Part shown: positions 1-6,766 of the stretch, in pieces
How the letters are laid out: every line of letters starts with the position of its first letter
Numbering within the stretch: the first letter of the stretch is position 1
Source of the DNA: Spirochaetota bacterium
GTDB taxonomy: Bacteria > Spirochaetota > Leptospiria > Turneriellales > Turneriellaceae
Assembly: GCA_963205035.1 (NCBI GenBank)
Contig: CAUJII010000226.1
Span: forward strand, 1-11,353
Length of the DNA: 11,353 bases
Direction of reading: 5' to 3'
Notes under the pieces: model-generated
Seen by the model: only the letters and a program-made list of their open reading frames with translations
The model's database searches: none
Told to the model about the DNA's origin: nothing
Translations under genes and position numbers: made by a program

Positions 1-168
1 AACGTGCTCATCTATTTTTCGCGCGAAGACATCGTAAAAATTGCGAACCGGTGCGCCGCCAATTTACGCAAAGGCGGGTACTTTTTTACCGGACACGCCG
101 ACTCGATCTTCGGCGCAACCGAAGACTTAAAGCGAGTCGAGCCGAGTATTTTCGTAAAACGGGGATAA
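1..168 (+). CDS. cheR: CheR-type chemotaxis methyltransferase, C-terminal fragment
   Basis: The reading frame is open from the first base and ends at TAA 166-168, giving the last 55 residues of a protein whose start lies outside the window. It begins NVLIYF, the motif that in CheR follows the SAM-binding fold (usually preceded by Arg), and continues through RKGGYFFTGHADSIFG, matching the end of the Rossmann-like domain of CheR. The family transfers methyl groups from S-adenosylmethionine to glutamates of chemoreceptors. The stop is one base before the GTG of the next gene, a CheB methylesterase, which performs the reverse reaction, so cotranscription is very likely. Only the C-terminus is visible; SAM-binding residues and any N-terminal or extra domains cannot be judged. 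Confidence 0.85.
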   Translation, partial: NVLIYFSREDIVKIANRCAANLRKGGYFFTGHADSIFGATEDLKRVEPSIFVKRG

Positions 169-169
169 C

Positions 170-1255
170 GTGAACCACGGGCGCAAAACCAAAGTCATTC
201 TCGTCGACGATTCTGCGCTCGTGCGGCATGCTCTGGCGAAAGTTTTAGCGGATGAGCCCGCAATCGAAATCATCGGCTCGCATAGCGATCCATTTTTGGC
301 GGCAGAGCAGATGAAGACGGTTCTGCCGGATGTAATTATTCTCGACGTTGAAATGCCGCGCATGGACGGACTGACTTTTCTGCGCACAATCATGACGCAG
401 CGGCCTATACCCATCATCATTTGCTCGACTCTCGTTTCCAAGGGTACAGACACTCTCTCGAAGGCTCTCGAATTTGGCGCCGTTGAGGTGATTGAAAAAC
501 CCAAACTCGGCACACGGCAGTTTTTCGAGGAATCGAAAATCCGCATCGTCGACGCAATTCACGCCGCTGCGCAAGCGAAGCTCGACAGGCTAATTCCCAC
601 ACGAGCGAAAAAAGAAAGGTCTCCCGGAAAAAAATACACGGCAGACGCAGTGCTTCCGGCAGGCGGTCAAATTCTACGCGAGACGACAGAGAAGGTGATC
701 GCGATCGGCGCTTCGACCGGCGGCACAGAGGCATTACGCGAAGTCATCGAGGATCTGCCGCTCGACACGCCGGGCGTCGTCGTTGTGCAGCACATGCCCG
801 AAAAATTCACGCGCTCTTTTGCAGAAAGGTTAGATGGATTGAGTGCGGTGACCGTCAAGGAAGCGGAGAAGAACGACTCGGTCTTGCGCGGTCGTGTCTT
901 AATTGCGCCCGGCAACAAACACCTGGTCTTGAAGCGCAGCGGCCACCGCTACTTTGTCGACGTCATCGACGGCCCGCTCGTCAACCGCCACCGCCCGTCT
1001 GTCGACGTGCTTTTCCGTTCGGTGGCAAATAACGCGGGCAAAAATGCCGTGGGAGTGATTTTGACGGGGATGGGCGACGATGGAGCGCGCGGGCTTCTCG
1101 AGATGAAAGAAGCGGGAGCCTTCACCATAGGCCAAGACGAAGAAAGCTGCGTTGTTTTTGGGATGCCCAAAGAAGCGCAAAAATGCGGCGCAGTGACGCG
1201 GGTCTTGCCGCTCGACAAAATTGCAAAGGAGATAATAGAATTCAGTTTCACATAG
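170..1255 (+). CDS. cheB: CheB protein-glutamate methylesterase (receiver + CheB catalytic domain)
   Basis: This 361-residue protein has the usual CheB length and order. The receiver domain is about residues 7-125: acidic pair D13/D14, phosphoacceptor D59 in ILDVEMP, S86 and K110. A linker rich in Lys/Arg follows (about 138-170), then the methylesterase domain from about 175. The catalytic triad is visible: S182 in GASTGG, H208 in VVQHMP and D304 in GMGDDGA. CheB removes methyl groups from receptor glutamates (and deamidates glutamines), resetting receptor sensitivity; phosphorylation of the receiver by CheA relieves inhibition. The start is GTG at 170, one base after the cheR stop, with GGGGA at 161-165 as ribosome binding site inside the cheR tail, suggesting translational coupling. 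The stop TAG (1253-1255) lies inside the left arm of a perfect palindrome. No catalytic residue is missing. Confidence 0.95.
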   Translation: MNHGRKTKVILVDDSALVRHALAKVLADEPAIEIIGSHSDPFLAAEQMKTVLPDVIILDVEMPRMDGLTFLRTIMTQRPIPIIICSTLVSKGTDTLSKALEFGAVEVIEKPKLGTRQFFEESKIRIVDAIHAAAQAKLDRLIPTRAKKERSPGKKYTADAVLPAGGQILRETTEKVIAIGASTGGTEALREVIEDLPLDTPGVVVVQHMPEKFTRSFAERLDGLSAVTVKEAEKNDSVLRGRVLIAPGNKHLVLKRSGHRYFVDVIDGPLVNRHRPSVDVLFRSVANNAGKNAVGVILTGMGDDGARGLLEMKEAGAFTIGQDEESCVVFGMPKEAQKCGAVTRVLPLDKIAKEIIEFSFT

Positions 1256-1277
1256 CGGCTGTGCCGCTATGTGAAAC
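1245..1277. repeat. Perfect 15-bp inverted repeat spanning the cheB stop codon
   Basis: GTTTCACATAGCGGC (1245-1259) and its exact reverse complement (1263-1277) are separated by TGT. The left arm contains the last cheB codons and the TAG stop; the right arm ends 7 bases before the cheY Shine-Dalgarno sequence. There is no T-run after it on either strand, so it is not a classic intrinsic terminator. It could be a REP-like dispersed palindrome, an mRNA stabiliser or processing site between cheB and cheY, or a regulator-binding site. The palindrome is seen directly; the role is unknown. Confidence 0.9.
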
Positions 1278-1284
1278 GATACAA

Positions 1285-1290
1285 AAGGAG
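1285..1290 (+). promoter_or_regulatory. Ribosome binding site that fixes the cheY start
   Basis: AAGGAG lies 6 bases before the ATG at 1297. The frame is open back to an ATG at 1183, but that start has no such site and would lie inside cheB, so 1297 is the start. Confidence 0.85.
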
Positions 1291-1296
1291 AAGAAA

Positions 1297-1674
1297 ATGG
1301 AAAACAAAAAGAAAGCACTCGTCGTAGACGACTCGAAACTCACGCAAAAGCAGCTCTCGCAAATTTTGGCGGATTGCGGCATCGAAGTAGTAGACATCGC
1401 CTCGAATGGGCAAGAAGCGTTGGATAAATACGCGACTCTCAAAGGCAGCTTGGATCTGATAACGCTCGACATTACGATGCCGATTGTCGACGGCTTGACG
1501 GTACTCAAGAAAATTTTAGAGACTTCGCCCGACGCGCGCATCCTCATGGTAAGCGCTATCGGTAAAGAAGCGACGATTCAATCGTGCATGATGCAAGGCG
1601 CACGCAACTTCATCGTGAAGCCTTTCCACGCAGACAAAGTTAAAGAGATTGTGCGCTCGGTCGTTGCCGCCTAA
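1297..1674 (+). CDS. cheY: CheY-like single-domain response regulator
   Basis: This 125-residue protein is a bare receiver domain with no output domain. Visible landmarks are the acidic pair D11/D12 in VVDDS, phosphoacceptor D58 in LDITMP, S86 in MVSA and K108 in IVKPF. Such proteins accept a phosphate from a histidine kinase (CheA in chemotaxis) and act by binding a partner, classically the flagellar switch. Placement right after cheR-cheB supports a chemotaxis role, but stand-alone receivers also serve as phosphate sinks or relays, so the symbol is by position and fold. The start at 1297 is set by a strong ribosome binding site. The last 35 bases overlap, tail to tail, the 3' end of the minus-strand kinase gene. 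A strong hairpin 34 bases past the stop is a candidate terminator. Confidence 0.9.
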   Translation: MENKKKALVVDDSKLTQKQLSQILADCGIEVVDIASNGQEALDKYATLKGSLDLITLDITMPIVDGLTVLKKILETSPDARILMVSAIGKEATIQSCMMQGARNFIVKPFHADKVKEIVRSVVAA

Positions 1675-3151
1675 GTGCCTTCCGTTTCGGTACGCTCAAC
1701 TCCATTGTTTCGCCGGGGCTTTGTGCAAAGAAGTGCACGGCCCCGCCGAAAATCTTTGAACGCGCTTCGATAAGAGTCTTTCGAATCAAAATCCCTTCGC
1801 GCTCGCTTTCCGTTGTGTCGCGCGGTACGCCGTTGTGCGTGGCTGTGAGCATGATGCGCTCCCTCACTTCAACAGCACGCAACGTGAACGCAGTCGCGGT
1901 CGAAAGTTCGCTCATCAGAAGCAGCCACCCTTGGAGAATACGAAAGATGTGCAGCCCCCATTCGGGTGGCACATTTTCAGTCAGTGCGCCGAGGAGAACC
2001 GTCGACTGAAAGCGGCGCATTCCCGTGTGCTCTTTGATGAGGTCTTCTAAAGCCGTCTTTAATCCCAATGTCTCGATTTGGTTTGGGTTGAGCTGCATCG
2101 CAATTATGTTCGTCGTATGGAGAGCGTCTCGGATATATTTTTGCAAGTTAATGCTCTTTCGACTAGGCAGCGGCGGCAGGTTTGAGACATACGTCTGGAT
2201 TTCTAACGAAATGAGAGAAAGAGTTTGGTTGAGATTTTCGTGCAGTTCATGCGCAATCATTTTGCGCTCGTTGTCTTGAACGCGGGTCAGCGCCTGCGAT
2301 AAATTGAGCGTGCGCCTTTCCGAGTTGCGGTATTTCTCAAGCAAGAAGAAAAGCCGCTCGTTCAAAGACTCGATGCGTCTCTGCGGTCTTTCAATCGCCG
2401 AGACAAAAAGCCCCTTGTAAATAAAGTAATACGCGGCAAATTTGTACGCATGCCCGAGAAGGTTAATCGTGTCGTGCATCGCAGAATAGAGAGTGAAAAT
2501 AATTTCGCTGAGGATACAGAGATAGACACCCAAAATATAATAAGGCCGTGCGGCACCGTGCGAACGCCAACGATGCGTTAATGAAAAATAAAGCCCCGTC
2601 GCAAAAAGGGCAATAATTACCCATTCGGCCATTTTCTTAAAAAATGTCAGACCCGTGCCGACGACAAATGTCTCTGGAAGCGTTTGCGGAAAATAGATTG
2701 TCACAAAATAAATCGTAGAAGGGATTGCTATCGAGAAGAAGACTCCAAAGAAGAACGGCACGCGCCGTGACTTCTCGAAATAGGGGAGTGTGATACTCAA
2801 GAGCGCGAGCGCCGTAAAAAGGCGGGCGAAGAGCCAAAAGTGGAGCGTCTTGTTCGCAGAATTAAGCGTCACGAAGTCGGGCATGCCGGGGTAGGAAAGA
2901 GCGTGCATAAAATCGAGCACTCCCACAATGAAGAAAAGCGAGCTCACCCAAACCACGCGCGGCTTGCTTTTATCCCCTTGCCCAAACCACGCAATGCCGA
3001 AGATGGAAAACGCGACGATGACGCTCGCAAATTCGACGACGTTGTGCCACACTAAAAAAGTGCGGACTTCCAAAATTCTGTCGAACGATTGCGGGGCGAG
3101 GGCCACCAGAACCACGGGAAGCGTCAGAAGTGCGGCGAAGAGAGTTTTCAT
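1640..3151 (-). CDS. MASE3-domain histidine kinase with degenerate ATPase domain (probable pseudokinase)
   Basis: This 503-residue membrane protein resembles the MASE3 sensor domain in its N-terminal half (about 10-255): several hydrophobic segments and the characteristic FLVWHNVVEF ... FFIVGVLDFMHALSYPGM pattern. A short coiled linker follows (about 255-290), then a HisKA_3-like box ERKMIAHELHENLNQTL with H304 as the likely phosphoacceptor. The HATPase region is abnormal. Where an active paralogue has RIIQEALSNAVKYG, this protein has RILQGWLLLMSEL (404-416), so the N-box Asn and preceding Glu are gone; the G1 box reads THNGVP, and the G2 box is poorly kept. It may accept phosphate but probably cannot bind ATP normally. 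It starts inside the stop codon of the upstream kinase (ATGA overlap), with GAGG upstream of the ATG. Its last residues (RKALRRQRPSAQSL) are basic and partly antisense to cheY. Confidence 0.85.
   Translation of the reverse strand: MKTLFAALLTLPVVLVALAPQSFDRILEVRTFLVWHNVVEFASVIVAFSIFGIAWFGQGDKSKPRVVWVSSLFFIVGVLDFMHALSYPGMPDFVTLNSANKTLHFWLFARLFTALALLSITLPYFEKSRRVPFFFGVFFSIAIPSTIYFVTIYFPQTLPETFVVGTGLTFFKKMAEWVIIALFATGLYFSLTHRWRSHGAARPYYILGVYLCILSEIIFTLYSAMHDTINLLGHAYKFAAYYFIYKGLFVSAIERPQRRIESLNERLFFLLEKYRNSERRTLNLSQALTRVQDNERKMIAHELHENLNQTLSLISLEIQTYVSNLPPLPSRKSINLQKYIRDALHTTNIIAMQLNPNQIETLGLKTALEDLIKEHTGMRRFQSTVLLGALTENVPPEWGLHIFRILQGWLLLMSELSTATAFTLRAVEVRERIMLTATHNGVPRDTTESEREGILIRKTLIEARSKIFGGAVHFFAQSPGETMELSVPKRKALRRQRPSAQSL
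1708..1751 (+). terminator. Candidate cheY terminator hairpin inside the antisense kinase gene
   Basis: Read on the plus strand, TTTCG (1708-1712) pairs with CGAAA (1747-1751), CGGGGC (1714-1719) with GCCCCG (1740-1745), and GTGCA (1723-1727) with TGCAC (1734-1738). The loop is six bases; there is one C/C mismatch and one small asymmetric internal loop. The tail AATCTTT is only moderately T-rich. It begins 34 bases after the cheY stop and is the only strong stem I saw there. It lies in codons of the kinase's final Gly-Gly box, so part of the symmetry may be a by-product of coding. Confidence 0.4.
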
Positions 3152-5233
3152 GGTTGGTCCTCTGGCTTTGGCAGTGGAACAAAAAGATTTACCGTGAACG
3201 TCTTCTCGCTGCGATCAAAGGTGACCTTGCCGCCGAGCATCTGCGCGCGCTGCTGCATCGTGAGGAGCCCAATTCCCGAACCCGTGGACGGTGGCTGCGT
3301 CAGCCGAACATAGCCCCCGTTTGTGATTGAGAGAGAAAACCCTTCGTCTGTCTCGTGCGCTTCGAGCTTCAGAGTTTTATCGCCATATTTCACCGCATTC
3401 GAGAGCGCTTCTTGGATGATGCGGTAGACGTTGAGTTGCAGAAACGAAGGCAAGACCATCGGCAGCGCAGGCAAATTGCTTTCCACGTGATAGCCGTCGG
3501 AAAGTTTCAAGTTCATAAGCAAGTCTTCAACGGCAAGCCGCAACCCGACGTTTTCTAAATGGAGTGGGCTCAGAGAGTGCGAAAGATGGCGCACCTCTTC
3601 GACTGCCTTTTGTAGCGTCTGAATGATTGCGTCTTTCTCTTGCGCGCTCAACTGCGTGATATTCTTGAGCCGGGCTCTAATTTCCATCTTTGTAAACGTA
3701 AGAGTCTGCCCCACCCCGTCGTGCAGCTCGCGCGCCATCATAGCGCGCTCATCGTCCATCGCGCCGATGAGTTGCTGAGACAGCTCTTCGATCTGCGCAA
3801 GCTGGTGCTTTTCTTTGGTGATTTCGCGGATAGCGACCACGACGCCTGTCTGCTCGGGAGGAAGAGGCTCTGCGGAAACCAGAATGTAGACTGTCTCGCC
3901 TTCCTCAGTCGTAAAGTGGAGTTCGATGTCGCGGACGGGCTTACCCGTGTGGAACGCGGTAGCGACAGGCCAATCTGTCAGAGCGAGAGGTTTACCGTCG
4001 GCGGTAAAATAGGTTCTTCGTTCGATCGTTTGTGTGCGGAACCTTTCTTCACTCGAACGCATAATCTCGATGGCCGCTTTGTTGAATGCATCAAAGGTAA
4101 AATCCGCGCGGTAAATAAGGATGCCCACCGGCAACACGTCGAAGATGGCGCGGAGTTTTGCTTCTCGCAACGCCAGCTCCTTTTCCATTTCTTTCGTCAG
4201 GGTAATATCGACAATCGAAACGAGGTAGCCGTCGAACGCGCCGAAGCGGTTTTGCAACGGTATTGTTTTTTCCATGAGCCACGAATAGTGCCCGTCATGC
4301 CGCTTTGCACGGTACTCGATAAAATACGGCGACTCGGTATTGCGCGATTTGGCTACCAGTTTTTGGACCTTACCCCTATCGGCCTCGTGAATTTGTTCAC
4401 TCCAGTATTTTTCAAAGTGGATTGGGTTTGCGTAGTTTAAGAACGCAACGAGAGAACGGTTTATCCAGTTGACACGCCCCTCGGCGTCGGTTCTATAAAG
4501 CATTATGGGCAAATTTTCGCGCAGCGAACGCTCCTTTTTCTCGCTCTCGTGCAAGATTCCTTGGAGCTTGCGCTTATGCTCAAAATGCCTTTCCGCGCTT
4601 ACCGTGACATACGCAAACGTACTCAGGTTAGAGCCAAAAAGTCCCACGCCCAAAAGAATAAGGTCCAGCCAGACGCTAAAGTTCTCCATCGGTTTGTCAA
4701 TCGCGAGAAGCGCCAAAAAATAGACAAGGCGTGTCGCGAAGACAAGCGCTAAGACGCCGAAGACTCCACTTAAGACAAAATGGCTCGTGAGGTGACCGAG
4801 AAAGGTACCCTTTATCGGCGCACGGATAAGCGGTACGAGAAAAACCAGTGCCACAGTCGATATCGCGATGCGCCGCAAAATAATATCGGGTGCCCAGTAT
4901 CCAAAAATAACAAGACTCAAGAGCGCCACGCACGAGACCGCCGCAAAAAACCGTGTATGCAGTGGGCATGCGAAATGCTTTTGCAAGATGCGCAAGAACC
5001 CCCACAACGTTAAGAGAAGAACGAACGGCGCTAAAACATGCGTTACGAGAGGTGAACGCCTCGTAGAAAAAAAGTGCTGCCCACGCAAAGAGCTGCAGAA
5101 TAGAAAGCAATCCCCAACGCTTGAGGTTGGTGAAAGCCGAGTCGAGTCGCCTACCGAGGTAGTAAGCGAGAATGCTAAGAGAGAAGATGAAGGCTGAGTA
5201 GCCCACAAAGAAAATAGTCGCGAGATGTGCCAT
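3148..5233 (-). CDS. Seven-TM, dual-PAS histidine kinase (HisKA_3/HATPase_c), frameshifted near its N-terminus
   Basis: The gene starts at ATG 5231-5233 behind a strong ribosome binding site and begins MAHLATIFFVGYSAFIFSLS. That frame gives two membrane segments (ending LQLFAWAALFFYEAF). The rest (PLVTHVLAPFVLLLTLWGFL onward) continues in another frame reached by skipping one base, somewhere about 5045-5075 near a seven-base A/T run at 5067-5073. Corrected, the protein is about 694 residues. It has seven membrane segments, a PAS domain (DNA about 4520-4170), a second PAS (about 4155-3805), a HisKA_3 box ARELHDGVGQTL (His at 3721-3723), and an ATPase domain with N-box EALSNAVKYG (Asn at 3397-3399) and GSGIGL. 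G1 reads TNGG rather than DNG. Such kinases usually phosphorylate NarL/LuxR-type regulators; none is present in the window. The frameshift may be an assembly error, a real mutation or, less likely, programmed. Confidence 0.85.
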
Positions 5234-5237
5234 AAAT

Positions 5238-5244
5238 CCTCCTT
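5238..5244 (-). promoter_or_regulatory. Strong ribosome binding site of the first kinase gene
   Basis: On the minus strand AAGGAGG lies 4 bases before the ATG at 5233. It decides the start of the dual-PAS kinase and shows that the N-terminal frame, not the TTG-initiated frame from 5208, is translated first. Confidence 0.85.
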
Positions 5245-5264
5245 GATTCATAACCACTATAACC

Positions 5265-6716
5265 TCAATCGAGGCGCTCGTAAACTCGAACAGCTCGGTC
5301 TAAAAAATCGGTGAGTACAACAAAGCGGCCGTCGGGCGAAACGTCGAGACCTGTAGGTTGGTTGCCGGCCTCAATTTCTTCGACGACTTGCCGTGTCGCA
5401 ATATCGACTACGAGAAGTCTACCAAAATCCGGCCCCTTGAGCAAGAAAGACTTCGCGTTGTTGTGACCGCGACACGAGACGTAAAGATACTTACCGTCGG
5501 GTGAAGCGACAATCGTGTTCGGGTTCGAGAAAACGCGCACCTCTCCCGTCTTCTTTCCATTTTCGATAAAATAAACTCTGTTGCGCGCCATATCCGAAAC
5601 CGCAAAAATATCTGCCGCGCCCGGAAGCCTCACCGCGTGCCGGTGCGCGCCTCCCTTCAAAATCGGCGTCGGCTTTTCTGTCGCAAGGTCGATCATGACC
5701 GTGCCCCCCGCATTATCATGGTCACTCTTGCCACCAAAGACTGCCGCAAGCATTTGCTTCCCGTCGGAAGTAAACGCCATGCCACGAGGAATGCCCTTCG
5801 TCTTGATTAAGTGCACCTCCTTGAGCGTCTCAACAGAGATTACCGAAATGTTGTCGCTTAACCAATTACTCGCATAAACCATGTTCGTCACGGGGTCTAA
5901 TGCCAGAACCTTCGTCCACTTTCCCGTCAACGGGATAGATCCCACATATTGCATCGACGATTGCAAGAAACGGTGCACCGTCCCCGTGCTCATTTGACTC
6001 ACCCAGAATTCGCCCCGGCTGGGAATGAGCACACTCTCGACAAAGCCTTCGCGCTTCGCAAACTCGCGCGGCAACTCAACGCGAGTCCGCGCTTGCGTCA
6101 GAATGTCGACAGCGTCGAGGTGGTCGTCGTCCAAGAGCGGCAGGACGATGCGTGTCGGTGCGATGAACTGCGCACTCTTGGGCTGCTTTCCGGTTGCGAT
6201 GCGCCACAAGAAGCGGTGCTTTGCCGCAGGCGCGTCGAAAAATAGAAGCGGAGTGTCCGCAACCACGGTGCCTTCTTGCAATTTCAGACTAACTATGCGC
6301 GTGCCCCCCGTTTTCGAGTCGACTGCGCGAACCTCGGCGACTTCGGTAGATAAAGGGAGATTCGGAAGAGCGAGGTCGGCCCGCGCCATCGTCTTTTCTT
6401 TGTGCGTGAAGCGGACCTTGAGGCGTTCAGAGCCGTAGTAAAAGGCCGCGTGTGTGAACGGTTGTACCCATAATGCGGCGCGGCACTCCTTTTGCTGACT
6501 AACTATTCGGCACTGGCTATGAATTTCCATAGCTACGGGCGGAGTGCCCTCGCTCTGCGGGCCCAAAACTCCCGCGCTACCCCTGGGCTGACTAACTATT
6601 CCGGCTCGTGTGGGATTTACACCGGTAGAACTACAACTCAGGCAAAAAACTACCGCTACTGCGAAAGTTCTCTCCCAACCCGTTGCGCGGCTGCGCCGTT
6701 TGACAATAGAATACAC
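5265..6716 (-). CDS. YVTN-like beta-propeller lipoprotein
   Basis: This 483-residue protein has an N-terminal export signal (RTFAVAVVFCLSCSS) with a loose lipobox; C28 (or C25) would be the lipidated residue. About 30-200 is a poorly recognisable region that may hold an Ig-like strand domain. From about 200 to the end there are repeated propeller-blade motifs such as VYASNWLSDNISVISVETLKEV, PRGMAFTSDGKQMLAAVF, TIVASPDGKYLYVSCRG and GLDVSPDGRFVVLTDFLDRAVRVYERLD. These match the YVTN/lactonase-type seven-bladed propeller group, whose members bind ligands or partners and only sometimes have enzymatic activity. The start is GTG at 6716 with GAGGG upstream, partly within a weak stem (6725-6740). 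It sits 31 bp ahead of the dual-PAS kinase, so the two are probably cotranscribed; a role in feeding the kinase a signal is inference. The 5' part carries unusual short repeats. Confidence 0.8.
   Translation of the reverse strand: MYSIVKRRSRATGWERTFAVAVVFCLSCSSTGVNPTRAGIVSQPRGSAGVLGPQSEGTPPVAMEIHSQCRIVSQQKECRAALWVQPFTHAAFYYGSERLKVRFTHKEKTMARADLALPNLPLSTEVAEVRAVDSKTGGTRIVSLKLQEGTVVADTPLLFFDAPAAKHRFLWRIATGKQPKSAQFIAPTRIVLPLLDDDHLDAVDILTQARTRVELPREFAKREGFVESVLIPSRGEFWVSQMSTGTVHRFLQSSMQYVGSIPLTGKWTKVLALDPVTNMVYASNWLSDNISVISVETLKEVHLIKTKGIPRGMAFTSDGKQMLAAVFGGKSDHDNAGGTVMIDLATEKPTPILKGGAHRHAVRLPGAADIFAVSDMARNRVYFIENGKKTGEVRVFSNPNTIVASPDGKYLYVSCRGHNNAKSFLLKGPDFGRLLVVDIATRQVVEEIEAGNQPTGLDVSPDGRFVVLTDFLDRAVRVYERLD
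6482..6601. repeat. Repeat cluster in the 5' part of the propeller gene
   Basis: A 15-bp sequence GCTGACTAACTATTC occurs at 6494-6508 and 6587-6601, and its 10-bp core GACTAACTAT again at 6287-6296. Between the first two are a perfect 8-bp inverted repeat (GGCACTCC 6482-6489 with GGAGTGCC 6541-6548) and, nested in it, a 6-bp hairpin (GCTATG 6516-6521 with CATAGC 6528-6533). In the protein the direct repeats read IVSQ, IVSQ and IVSL, all in the same frame. The repeats are seen directly; whether they mark a small insertion, a duplication or an RNA structure is unknown. Confidence 0.7.
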
Positions 6717-6766
6717 AGGTTAGACCCTCGATTCGAGAGGCTTCGGACAGCCTTTTACGGCTAGTT

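Noticed and set aside
3640..4440. 266-residue open frame on the plus strand
   Set aside because: It is antisense to the PAS and HisKA region of the dual-PAS kinase, which has clear domains and motifs; the plus-strand product shows no recognisable fold.
5041..5208. TTG start at 5208 for the dual-PAS kinase
   Set aside because: The first 45 or so residues from this start are polar and unlike a membrane segment, whereas the other frame has a strong ribosome binding site and two good membrane segments over the same DNA.
6725..6740. Stem covering the ribosome binding site of the propeller gene
   Set aside because: Only four base pairs plus two beyond a bulge; too weak to claim a regulatory switch.
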